Below, one piece after another: positions 15,689 through 23,908 of a stretch of DNA of 44,339 nt; the first letter of the stretch is position 1, and every line of letters starts with the position of its first letter. Source of the DNA: SZUA-229 sp041589175 (GTDB lineage: Bacteria; Pseudomonadota; Gammaproteobacteria; SZUA-229). The DNA is taken from positions 1 through 44,339 of the forward strand of contig JBFHWF010000014.1 in assembly GCA_041589175.1 (NCBI GenBank), in the 5' to 3' direction. The translations under genes were made by a program, and so were the position numbers. A model generated the notes under the pieces. The model worked only from the letters and a program-made list of their open reading frames with translations. It made no database searches and was not told the origin of the DNA.

Positions 15689-16114
15689 ATGCAACTGCGA
15701 CAGAAACTGCAGTTGTTTTTTATAACCTCGCTAACCGGTGTTATTTTTGCTGTGCTGGGGTTTAGTTATAATGCCTGGCGCCTGGAAATTACCGAAGACA
15801 ATAACAATATACGCACCGCTGCCTTTGAGATCCTGCTGCAGTTATCCGAATTTGAGCAGATAGCTTACGCCGCTCATTTTGATCAGGATAAACAGGAAGG
15901 AAATCCTCGTAAGGGGTGGGTGAAAATAGGTCTGGTTTCTGACTTAGCTATACTGGTGTCGCCAGATGTTAATAACAAAGCACAGGCGTTAAAAACACAC
16001 TGGGCTCATAACTGGGAAAAAATACCAGCAGACAGGGAATCACTCGATCGTTTGATACGACATGTCGATGAAACTCGAGATAGCATTAAAATATCGTTAT
16101 CAAATTTGCGCTAA
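15689..16114 (+). CDS. hypothetical membrane-anchored protein
   Basis: This is a 141-residue protein that I do not recognise. One N-terminal membrane helix (LQLFFITSLTGVIFAVLGFSY, about residues 8-28) has a basic residue pattern before it, so the C-terminal 110 residues are probably periplasmic. That part is mostly helical and polar and contains no Cys. It resembles the first membrane helix and helical ectodomain of a sensor protein with nothing following. It starts 7 nt after the STAS-like gene, suggesting co-translation and a possible functional pair. Confidence 0.62.
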   Translation: MQLRQKLQLFFITSLTGVIFAVLGFSYNAWRLEITEDNNNIRTAAFEILLQLSEFEQIAYAAHFDQDKQEGNPRKGWVKIGLVSDLAILVSPDVNNKAQALKTHWAHNWEKIPADRESLDRLIRHVDETRDSIKISLSNLR

Positions 16115-16152
16115 TTATTATCTTTCGGCAGTTATACTTAAGGATGCTGATA

Positions 16153-16188
16153 ATAAAAAGCCACACCTGTCTGGGCGAACAGGTGTGG
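16153..16188 (-). terminator. rho-independent terminator for the DUF2892/DsrE genes
   Basis: CCACACCTGT (16161-16170) and ACAGGTGTGG (16179-16188) form a perfect 10-bp stem with an 8-nt loop. Read on the minus strand, the stem is followed by CTTTTTATTA. It lies just past the end of the DUF2892 gene. The plus-strand reading has no T-run, so it serves the minus strand mainly. Confidence 0.85.
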
Positions 16189-16217
16189 AGAGGGTGCTGG
16201 CCTGGCCAGCTTTCAGT

Positions 16218-16415
16218 TTATGGGCGTTCTCCGGTTATCATGCGAGCGATACCCATGGTTGGGCATATTCCTGTGATCGCTACAATCAGAAACAGGCCGG
16301 GTATGGTGTAATAAAGCCAGTTTAGCTGGAAATTATGTGCAGCCCAGATGACCACTGTGGTCACGATACTTGCCATGAGAAACATCAGCCGCATGGCATT
16401 ACTCGCTTTGAACAT
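16218..16415 (-). CDS. DUF2892 (YgaP transmembrane-domain-like) small membrane protein
   Basis: This is a 65-residue inner-membrane protein with two hydrophobic helices (about residues 9-26 and 31-50). The pattern N-AMR-M near the start, a mid-protein LNWLYYTIPG, and ITGICPTMGI near the end match DUF2892, the membrane part of rhodanese proteins such as YgaP. The single Cys lies in GICPTMG, a typical position. A strong AAAGGAG ribosome site precedes ATG. It is 42 nt downstream of a DsrE-like gene and shares its terminator, which supports a link to sulfur-relay chemistry. Confidence 0.82.
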   Translation of the reverse strand: MFKASNAMRLMFLMASIVTTVVIWAAHNFQLNWLYYTIPGLFLIVAITGICPTMGIARMITGERP

Positions 16416-16457
16416 ATCGAATTCTCCTTTATCTGTTTGTATTGACTCTACGGCTTT

Positions 16458-17081
16458 TTAGATAAACAGGGTGACATCAGACTTCTGTGCGGTGGGTAGA
16501 AAACTGGCAGCGCCGACCCAGTCATTCACTTCATCGATAAAATCATTCTCGTTGTAGTTAAAGAGATCTACTGTCATCTGGCAGGCCAGCATTTTTACGT
16601 CAGCTTCCAGACACAGGCTGCGCAGTTCGTCGATGCTGGCGACACCCTTGTTCTCAGTTGTCTTCTTCATCATGGCGGTGGCCATGGATTCGAAGCCAGG
16701 CATATTTCCCTGAATAATATTTGGAATCTTCATGTCGATATTCTGTAGCCATGCCGGGCCATAGGGCATTTTCATCGGCATAGCCGGGTTGCCCAGTGGG
16801 CTGACACCCAGTTTCAGATCTTTCTTGAGCAACTCCAGACCATAGAAGGTAAAGAAAATGGACACATCCCAGCCGAGGGCGGCTGCGGTCGATGCCAGAA
16901 TAAATGGAGGATATGTCCAGTCCATGGTTCCCTTGGTGGCAATAATGCTCATCGAAGGTGTTTTATTCCGTTCAGTCTGCCTGAGGCGCTCCTCGAACCG
17001 TTGATCAAACCACTGGTTAAGTTCGTCCGGTGTCATGGGTGTTTGCTGGGGGGAAGTGTTTACGGGAATTGCTGTTGTCAT
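16458..17081 (-). CDS. DsrE/DsrF/DrsH-like sulfur-relay protein
   Basis: This is a 207-residue protein of the DsrE/F/DrsH-like family. After a polar N-terminus of about 40 residues, strands and helices follow: SMSIIATKGTMDWTYPPFIL, then ALGWDVSIFFTFYGLELL. Two cysteines near the end, Cys157 (SLCLEA) and Cys167 (MLACQMTVDLF), sit where this family carries its persulfide-forming thiol. Relatives pass sulfur between rhodanese, TusA and dissimilatory sulfur enzymes; no such partner is in this window apart from the DUF2892 protein downstream. GGAGG precedes the ATG. Activity in sulfur transfer is expected from the family but the donor is unknown. Confidence 0.87.
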   Translation of the reverse strand: MTTAIPVNTSPQQTPMTPDELNQWFDQRFEERLRQTERNKTPSMSIIATKGTMDWTYPPFILASTAAALGWDVSIFFTFYGLELLKKDLKLGVSPLGNPAMPMKMPYGPAWLQNIDMKIPNIIQGNMPGFESMATAMMKKTTENKGVASIDELRSLCLEADVKMLACQMTVDLFNYNENDFIDEVNDWVGAASFLPTAQKSDVTLFI

Positions 17082-17264
17082 GCCTGCCTCCTGTGTGTCG
17101 CTTGCTTTTCGCCGGTTTACGATATGGCTGGAGCAAACTTCGGCTTATGGGTTTTGTGGATTACAGCGCTGTGAAAAATAAGATAGTTGTCTGACTAATA
17201 ATTGTCAACAGAAATCCTTCAGTATATTGGCAGGTGCTGATGCTGCAGTGTCAGGGAAACGGGG

Positions 17265-18287
17265 TTAATCTAGCTCAAGGCTGCGATAGGGTTGGCTGAG
17301 GCTAAAGTTAAGTTTTTGATTTTTATAGGCATCGAATGTCGATAGCAGGCTGGCTTGCCAGCTGACTTCCGGGTCGTAGCCCAGCACCTGCTGGGCAGCT
17401 GTGTTGTCGATCTGGGGAGATTCGAGCATGTCCAGCAGGGCGGTAGACAGGGCGGGGCGGCCGAGCAGGGCCCGACTTCTGGCCTGTGTGCGAAGCCAGT
17501 AATGTGCGATATAACCGGGTATGGCCGTACTCATCAGGGGATGCTGCAGCTTTTTCTGGCTAAATGCTCGTACCTCTTCATGTTTCGGCGTTTCCGGGCC
17601 ACAGATATTCAGGCAACGGTAACCTGCCTCCACAGGTGCGAGTGCGGCGCGGGCGAAGGCCTGACCAATATCCTGGCCATCAATCAATGGCAGGTGGCCC
17701 AGATGTCCATTGATACCCGTGAGTGCTGCTGTTTCGGCCTGCCGGAATAAGTGTGGCAGCAGGCCCGTATGTAAGCGCTGTCCAGAGTAGATGGTAGCTC
17801 GCAGGTTGATGAACTGGCAACGACTGTCCTGGTAGTTGCGCATATAGTCTTCCACGGCGATCATACAGTTGATCATGGGCCAGTAGGCGCGTGGATGACC
17901 GACAGATTGCGGGTTATTTCGCTCGTGTGGACGTGCTACGTAGATGGAACTGAGGTTAACAAAACGACTTACGCGCCACTCGATGGCATGGTTAATCAGG
18001 TCGATGGTGGGTTCCAGGTAGGCGCTGTTGCAGGTGTCGCCGCTATTCTCAAAACTGCTCCAGCCTGCGGCATGGCAGATGATATCGATTCCGGCTAGCA
18101 GCCTGTCCTGGTAGTCCGGATCTCGCAGGTCACCGACGCGTACCTCCCCCTGGTAGGTGGGTAATAATCCAGCCGGGTTGCGACAGGCAGCCACCACGTC
18201 GATATCCGGGTGCTGGATGCTCATTAGTGTTTCAAGGATATGGCTGCCAACGAAACCGCTGGCCCCGGTAACAAGAATTTTTGCGAT
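17265..18287 (-). CDS. NAD-dependent epimerase/dehydratase with non-canonical start
   Basis: This is an extended short-chain dehydrogenase, with about 340 residues from the proposed start. The NAD-binding glycine motif KILVTGASGFVGSH lies upstream of the first ATG (18224) but in the same open frame, which stays open back to a TAA at 18327-18329. No ATG, GTG or TTG occurs in that stretch. ATC at 18285-18287, with AGGA 8 nt upstream, would give the family N-terminus (Met-AKILVTGASG). Downstream are DIICHAAGWSSFE, the NLSSIYV strand with catalytic-type Ser, and LPLIDGQDIGQAF. The usual YxxxK appears as YWPMINCMIA, so the active-site Lys is missing at that place and the enzyme may be a binder or an atypical member. 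Alternatives to a rare start are an upstream frameshift or a sequencing error. Confidence 0.75.
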   Translation of the reverse strand: MAKILVTGASGFVGSHILETLMSIQHPDIDVVAACRNPAGLLPTYQGEVRVGDLRDPDYQDRLLAGIDIICHAAGWSSFENSGDTCNSAYLEPTIDLINHAIEWRVSRFVNLSSIYVARPHERNNPQSVGHPRAYWPMINCMIAVEDYMRNYQDSRCQFINLRATIYSGQRLHTGLLPHLFRQAETAALTGINGHLGHLPLIDGQDIGQAFARAALAPVEAGYRCLNICGPETPKHEEVRAFSQKKLQHPLMSTAIPGYIAHYWLRTQARSRALLGRPALSTALLDMLESPQIDNTAAQQVLGYDPEVSWQASLLSTFDAYKNQKLNFSLSQPYRSLELD

Positions 18288-18550
18288 CGCCCGATTCCTT
18301 ATGCCGTTATGGGGTGTGGGCTTACATTATGCGGATTCCGGGTATGATGCAAATAAAGCTGCCGTCTTCATTCATCTGCTCAATATCTATCACTCACTGT
18401 CTATGGGTATAATTATAAATATTGAGTTTAAATTTGAGGGCATTGCCCTATATACTCTGCTACCCATTTTTTGTATCCCGCGCTATGCGGGGTTTTTATA
18501 ACACCAGTACACATTAATGACTGGTAAACCCATTTAGAGGCCTGAGAGCT

Positions 18551-18862
18551 ATGAGTAAACCTGACCGATATGTTGGCCTGGACAATGACCAGTTTGGCGG
18601 TATGAGCATGATAGGCAAGGTCATCCGTGATGCCAGAGTATTCGGCCTGATTGCCGATGATGAAACCTGCGAAGGCTGGGAAATTGGGCGTATTAATGTA
18701 CTCAAGGATCAGGTGGATGCCGAGTGGGATAAGTATGGCTGCATGGTAAGCCAGTTACCCGAAGACCTGCTCAAGCGCCACCAGGAAATTTATAATGCTG
18801 CCATCACCAAGGCTAAAGAGATGGGCTGGAGTGGTGAATACGAAACCCACAGTGACGATTAA
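18551..18862 (+). CDS. small conserved-looking hypothetical protein
   Basis: This is a soluble 103-residue protein that I do not recognise by function. It has no signal or membrane segment. It is acidic with tryptophan-containing motifs: GLDNDQFGGMSMIGKVIRDA, ETCEGWEIGRIN and a C-terminal KEMGWSGEYE. Two Cys are present (ETCEGW and YGCMVS). The compact, motif-dense sequence with a DNDxxGG start suggests a conserved family rather than a chance frame. It stands alone between the divergent epimerase gene and the convergent diguanylate cyclase gene. Confidence 0.72.
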   Translation: MSKPDRYVGLDNDQFGGMSMIGKVIRDARVFGLIADDETCEGWEIGRINVLKDQVDAEWDKYGCMVSQLPEDLLKRHQEIYNAAITKAKEMGWSGEYETHSDD

Positions 18863-18901
18863 TTCTCCGGGTATTCCTTACGCTGCTTTAAAGGTGAGGG
18901 T

Positions 18902-18953
18902 CAGGTGGGCTCGGCTTGATTACAGGCCCACCTGTTAGTAGTCAGTCTACTAA
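18902..18953. repeat. two tandem hairpins between convergent genes
   Basis: CAGGTGGGC (18902-18910) pairs perfectly with GCCCACCTG (18926-18934). Immediately after, TTAGTAG (18935-18941) pairs with CTACTAA (18947-18953) around a 5-nt loop. They lie in the 106-nt gap between the ends of two convergent genes, so they may stop transcription from both sides, although neither has a long T-run. Confidence 0.5.
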
Positions 18954-18968
18954 TATTTGATCGGGATT

Positions 18969-21017
18969 CTATTGCGGGGAACTGTTCTGTTTTCCGATAT
19001 GCGTGTCTGTCGCCACAATCACACAGTCTCGGCCCCTGTGCTTCGCGTCATACAGGGCTTCGTCAGCCGTGTTGATCAGTTTTTGTAAGTCTTTTACGTC
19101 ATGACTTGAAGCTATGCCGGCACTGAAGCTTGCCTGAAAATCTCCGCGCTCGTGGGGGAATTTGAGTTCAGAAAATATGCAGCGTAATTCATCGATGATG
19201 ACTTTAGCCTGCTCGAGTGTTGTGTCGGGAAGGATCAGCGCAAATTCTTCACCACCATAGCGAGCTGCAATATCTGAACGGCGCAGGCGGTTTTTAAATA
19301 ATCGTGCCAGGCTTTTTATTACCCTGTCACCAACTGGGTGGCCGTAGGTGTCGTTGATATGCTTAAAGTTATCAATGTCGATCATTACAAATGACAGGCT
19401 ATTGTTTCTTCGATTAGCAGTAGTTAGTTCACGGTCCAGTGTGAGTTTGAGGTTAATGTGGTTTAATAGTCCGGTGAGTCCGTCGGTTGTCATCAATTCG
19501 TTGAGTTGTACAAATCGGCGTAATCGAATTTTGACAGAAGCAATAAGGTGATCATCGCTAATTGGTTTCTGTAAAAAATCATCACCACCTGCTTTTAATG
19601 CATCAAGCTGTTTCTGTATGCTTTGCTCAGTCGACAGGTAAACAATCGGTAAATTGGTGTAGGCGCTATGCTGGCGTATGACCGATGATACCTCGATACC
19701 CGTGCAGTCTGGCATATATAAATCCATGAGTATCAGATCGGGAAGGAAGTCGGGTAGAACATTCAGAATGTCTTCAGGCTGGGTTAGAACCCGGGTTTCC
19801 ATGCCTGCCGATCGTAATACGGAGGAATAGTGTTCAGCCAGGAGTGCTGTGTCGTCAACAATAAGAACACGATAAGGAATGCTGGTTGCTCGGCCAGATA
19901 AACGATCGAGTAGTTCTGTCAGTTCTTCGAAGTTCACCGGTTTGGAAATATACGCTTCACCATTTGCCCGCACAGCGTTGAGGCGATCCTGCCAGGTATC
20001 ATGCCCCGACATAAAGATGATGGAAATCTGTTCGCCATAGGTCTCACTGATTTTTCTGGCAAAATCTGAACCTGCGCGTCGTCCTTCGCTAAGGCTGATA
20101 TCAATGATTAACGCATTGGGTATTTTTTTCTGTATTGCTTTTTGAATATCATCAAGGGTATTAAAACCTTCGATGTTATAGCCAAATTTTTTAATCTGAT
20201 TTACGGTTTCATTTGCCAGTGAAATATCGTCATCCAGTACATAAATGAGGTATTGTTGATTGGCGGGCTTGTTACGATTAAGAGTAATGTCCGGTTCTGA
20301 AAAACTGAATGTTTTATCCGGTGGCAGTGTTGCCAGTTTATATAGCTGTTGCAAGGCATCTTGACAGAGTGTTTTATTGAATGGCAGGCTCTCCTCAACC
20401 TCTTTTATCATATTTTCAATTTCTATGGCAGCTTCGCCGAGTCGAATATAGCCAAAGGTGGCGGCAGAGCCAGAAAGGCTATGTATGTTTCGATAAAAAT
20501 CCGAGTTGAGTATATCCTCTGAGGTGCTGGCAATTTCCCAGTTTTTCTGTATTTCCTCGATGCGTTCTGGCAGGGCATTTGTGAATTGTGAGTGTAGTTC
20601 GCTTAATGCATTCTCTATGCTGCTGTCTTTTGGCTCATCAACCTCAATATTCATCAGGTCACGAATATTATCTGCCAGTAGCATTGGATCGAAGGGTTTT
20701 TTAATGACGCCCAGAGCACCGAGTTGCATATAGCTCTCAACCTCGTCGGGCTGAACCTTTGCCGTCATAAAAATAACAGGAGTATCTTTGAGGTGTGGGT
20801 ATTTGCGCAATTCTCGTAGCGTTGTGGGACCATCGATGCCAGGCATCATTACATCAAGCAGAATCAGGTCGACTTTAATGTTCTGAGCCTGGCTGATCGC
20901 TTCCTGCCCAAGCTCACATAAAACCAGGTCAAAACCCTCATCGGTTAACGCCATATCCGTGATAGTGCGAATATCCGGGTCATCTTCAACATACAGGACA
21001 CTGATAGGCTCACTCAT
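18969..21017 (-). CDS. multi-receiver diguanylate cyclase (REC-HPt-REC-REC-GGDEF)
   Basis: This is a cytoplasmic response regulator of 682 residues whose output domain makes c-di-GMP. In order: receiver 1 (5-122, Asp55), an HPt domain (about 135-230, phospho-His179 in NIHSLSGSAATFG), receiver 2 (256-373, Asp306), receiver 3 (383-500, Asp432) and GGDEF (510-665). The active loop is GGEEF at 588-592, with an inhibitory-site RxxD (RRSD, 579-582) five residues earlier, so product inhibition is expected. All three receivers keep the acidic pocket and the conserved Lys. Its start shares a base with the kinase stop (TAATG), so the two are translationally coupled. An internal HPt in a diguanylate cyclase is uncommon and suggests a multi-step phosphorelay. 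Confidence 0.93.
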   Translation of the reverse strand: MSEPISVLYVEDDPDIRTITDMALTDEGFDLVLCELGQEAISQAQNIKVDLILLDVMMPGIDGPTTLRELRKYPHLKDTPVIFMTAKVQPDEVESYMQLGALGVIKKPFDPMLLADNIRDLMNIEVDEPKDSSIENALSELHSQFTNALPERIEEIQKNWEIASTSEDILNSDFYRNIHSLSGSAATFGYIRLGEAAIEIENMIKEVEESLPFNKTLCQDALQQLYKLATLPPDKTFSFSEPDITLNRNKPANQQYLIYVLDDDISLANETVNQIKKFGYNIEGFNTLDDIQKAIQKKIPNALIIDISLSEGRRAGSDFARKISETYGEQISIIFMSGHDTWQDRLNAVRANGEAYISKPVNFEELTELLDRLSGRATSIPYRVLIVDDTALLAEHYSSVLRSAGMETRVLTQPEDILNVLPDFLPDLILMDLYMPDCTGIEVSSVIRQHSAYTNLPIVYLSTEQSIQKQLDALKAGGDDFLQKPISDDHLIASVKIRLRRFVQLNELMTTDGLTGLLNHINLKLTLDRELTTANRRNNSLSFVMIDIDNFKHINDTYGHPVGDRVIKSLARLFKNRLRRSDIAARYGGEEFALILPDTTLEQAKVIIDELRCIFSELKFPHERGDFQASFSAGIASSHDVKDLQKLINTADEALYDAKHRGRDCVIVATDTHIGKQNSSPQ

Positions 21018-23710
21018 TATGAATCATTCCATTGTTGAGGCGTTAGTGCTGCGAGAATACTATCGCGCAGCTGATTAATATTGGAAATGGATTTATTCAT
21101 TGTGGCCTTTATGCAGGGGTGGTCAAAATCGGGTTGATGTGAGCTGAAAATAATACAGGGGCAATTAATATCGCCTGCATCCAGTAGCTGATCACCCTGC
21201 CCATCGGGCAGCATGATATCCAGAATGACCAGGTTATAACTATTGCCCTCCAGAAGGGTACGGGCTTCTGCCAGTGTCGTGGCGTGATCAATGTGGGCAA
21301 AGTTTTTAACCAGTGAATTTGTTACCTGTATAATATCCAGATCATCATCGACATGGAGAATGTGTGGGCGATTATACTGAATATTTAATATGGCCTCACG
21401 TAGCCTGTTCTGACGAATAGGTTTCTGTAACCAGTCTACTATCATATCTGAGTTTCCCAGGTATTTATCACGTGACTCTTCGGCAGCTCCGGATACGATA
21501 ATAACAGGTAGTTTTTCGTTGCTATGGCTATTGTCCAGTTCGTGCAGAAGGTCGATACCATTTCCATCGGGAAGTTTCAGGTCCAGTATTAGCAGATCGT
21601 AATTGTGCCGCATAGCTAACGTTCTGGCTTCACTCACCAGGGTTGCAATATCGCTGTGTATGCCTTCGCTGGCAAGAATGGTTCGGAGTATTTCGGCAAC
21701 ATCCAGGTTGTCTTCGCATATGAGTGCTCGGCGTGCGGGGGTGTGCAGGCTGTTTGAGGATGGTATTGAATATTCATCAGTTGCCACGGGCAGACGGAAG
21801 TAAAACTGGGTGCCTTTTTCCGCATCAGTTTCATAATCAATAATGCCATTGTGTCGTTCAATAATCGCCCTGGAAATACTCAGGCCGAGACCCGTGCCAC
21901 TTTTTTCACGGGTGTCGGAGCTATCGGCCTGTGCAAAACGCTGAAATATACGGGACTGGAAATCTTCCGGTATGCCGGGGCCGTAGTCCTTCACACTAAT
22001 CTCGGCGTATTCATCCATAGCAGTGATAGAAAGTTGAACGGTTTCTTTCTCAGGTGAGAACTTAACAGCATTCGATATCAGATTGGCGAGTACCTGCATC
22101 AGGCGCTTCTCGTCGCCATAGGTAAACACCGACTCGGTTTCTAAATTCAGTTCAAGACTCACATGATGTTTGCTTGCGAAGCCAGTGTTTTCTTCGTAGG
22201 ACTGTTTAAGTAGTTCAACCAGATCTATTCGTTCGAGCTTTAACTGGAGAGCGCCAGACTGAATTTTTTCCAGGTCTAGAATATCGTTTACAAGCAGGCT
22301 CAGGCGCTCAGCATTGCGGTTGGCCATCTGTAACATGGATGCAACTTTGGGGGGTAGCTGACTGGCTGATTTTCCCAGAATCAGACCGAGTGCGCCGCGT
22401 ATCGAAGTTAGTGGTGTACGCAGTTCGTGGCTAACGGTGGAGATAAATTCGCTTTTCATTCGATCGAGTTTTTTCCGCTCGGAAATATCCCGTGCAATTC
22501 TTGATGCACCAATGACTTCACCTGCATCATCGAATATGGGTGAAACGGTAACCGATACATCAACCAGTGAACCGTCTTTATGTTGATGCACGGTTTCAAA
22601 GTTTTCGATTTTTTCACCGGTCGAGATGCGGTTAATGAGCATCTGTTCTTCCTTTGGCGTTTCTTCCGGGAACAGGATGAGTACAGGTTGCCCAATGGCT
22701 TCTTCACTGCTGTAACCAAACATACTTTCGGCTGCCGGGTTCCAGCTGGTGATAATGCCATCGAGAGATTTACTCATAATGGCATCGTCGGATGACTGGA
22801 TGATACTCTGGAACTGTTTCCCTGCTTCGTCCATCTTTTTACGCTGGGTAATATCATGATTCACACCAATCATGCGCTCTACACGACCCAAGCTGTCTTT
22901 TATGATGTTGGCCGCTGCGTGAATGTAATGGATTTCGCCATTCTTCCAGATAACTCTGAACTCGGTATTAAACGGTTTAACGCCCTGAATAGCATCGTTT
23001 AACTCCTGTTCTGAACGGGCTTTATCATCGGGGTGCAGTGCATGGCTCCAGGCTTCGTATTCACCGGGAAACTGGTCACGCTGGATGCCGTACAGTTCGA
23101 ACATTCGATCATCCCAGTTCAGTTCATTGGTGAGGATATTGTATTCCCAGATACCTATATTACCGGCATGTGTAGCAAGGGCGAGGCGTTCGTTTTCGAT
23201 ACGCAGCGCATGTTCACTGTGTTTCAGCTCGTTGCGTATCTGTAGCAGCAGGTTGTGTTCCACTTCTGATGCGGCGAGATATGAAAGATCGAGATAACTC
23301 TGCTTGAGTGAAGGGGAGATCGATCTCGGGCTGGAATCGGCAATTACCAGCAAACCACGGGTATCGCTGCTATCGATATTGAAAGGCAGCAATGCAAGAA
23401 AGCGGGAGTGGGGCGCAATCGTCATGGCCGGGTGTGAGGAAGCACTGGTATCTAATGTGGTGTCCTCGATGATAAGGGGACTGTTGAGTGAGTGAAAGTT
23501 ACCCTCTAAAGTGGAAGGTGCCCGTATGTCATCATTGCATCCGGCCGCCGATACCAGCCATGATTCATTGCTTTCGGTCACAACAATGAAGCAGCTCGAT
23601 GAGGGCAGTAAATGTTGAGCCAGACGTGTAATTCGGTCGAAGCTATCCAGGGATTGATCCAGTATTTCTCTGAACAGTGGGGACTGACTGTTTTTATTCG
23701 TTTGTATCAT
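21017..23710 (-). CDS. cytoplasmic hybrid histidine kinase (GAF-PAS-PAS-HisKA-HATPase-REC-REC)
   Basis: This is a soluble sensor kinase of 897 residues with no membrane helix. A GAF-like domain spans about 20-155, followed by a helix, PAS 1 (175-290, with WDDRMFELYGI and WKNGEIHYIH) and PAS 2 (295-412, with SWNPAAESMFGYS). HisKA carries His428 in STVSHELRTPLTS. The ATPase has N-box Asn543/547, DYGPGIP at 575-581 and GTGLGLS at 605-611. Two receivers follow, with Asp710 (ILDLKLPDG) and Asp831 (ILDIMLPDG). The gene overlaps the start of the REC-HPt-REC-REC-GGDEF gene, its evident partner. Redox or ligand sensing by the GAF and PAS domains is likely, but no cofactor-binding Cys or His pattern is clear. 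Confidence 0.93.
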   Translation of the reverse strand: MIQTNKNSQSPLFREILDQSLDSFDRITRLAQHLLPSSSCFIVVTESNESWLVSAAGCNDDIRAPSTLEGNFHSLNSPLIIEDTTLDTSASSHPAMTIAPHSRFLALLPFNIDSSDTRGLLVIADSSPRSISPSLKQSYLDLSYLAASEVEHNLLLQIRNELKHSEHALRIENERLALATHAGNIGIWEYNILTNELNWDDRMFELYGIQRDQFPGEYEAWSHALHPDDKARSEQELNDAIQGVKPFNTEFRVIWKNGEIHYIHAAANIIKDSLGRVERMIGVNHDITQRKKMDEAGKQFQSIIQSSDDAIMSKSLDGIITSWNPAAESMFGYSSEEAIGQPVLILFPEETPKEEQMLINRISTGEKIENFETVHQHKDGSLVDVSVTVSPIFDDAGEVIGASRIARDISERKKLDRMKSEFISTVSHELRTPLTSIRGALGLILGKSASQLPPKVASMLQMANRNAERLSLLVNDILDLEKIQSGALQLKLERIDLVELLKQSYEENTGFASKHHVSLELNLETESVFTYGDEKRLMQVLANLISNAVKFSPEKETVQLSITAMDEYAEISVKDYGPGIPEDFQSRIFQRFAQADSSDTREKSGTGLGLSISRAIIERHNGIIDYETDAEKGTQFYFRLPVATDEYSIPSSNSLHTPARRALICEDNLDVAEILRTILASEGIHSDIATLVSEARTLAMRHNYDLLILDLKLPDGNGIDLLHELDNSHSNEKLPVIIVSGAAEESRDKYLGNSDMIVDWLQKPIRQNRLREAILNIQYNRPHILHVDDDLDIIQVTNSLVKNFAHIDHATTLAEARTLLEGNSYNLVILDIMLPDGQGDQLLDAGDINCPCIIFSSHQPDFDHPCIKATMNKSISNINQLRDSILAALTPQQWNDS

Positions 23711-23908
23711 CTTTTCTGGTTATCTGGCAGTCGCTAAGTCATTGCTTATACACGAAAAGTATAGATGACATTTTACAAAACGTACTGGCTGTTTCAGGCC
23801 TGAATCTGCCACTGACTGGCCGCTGGCTTTATCCTGTATGCCGTATGTTTTAGAATAGCCGCCCTTAATCTGTATAAGTATTGTTTAGCCAGGGCCAAAT
23901 GATTCCCA

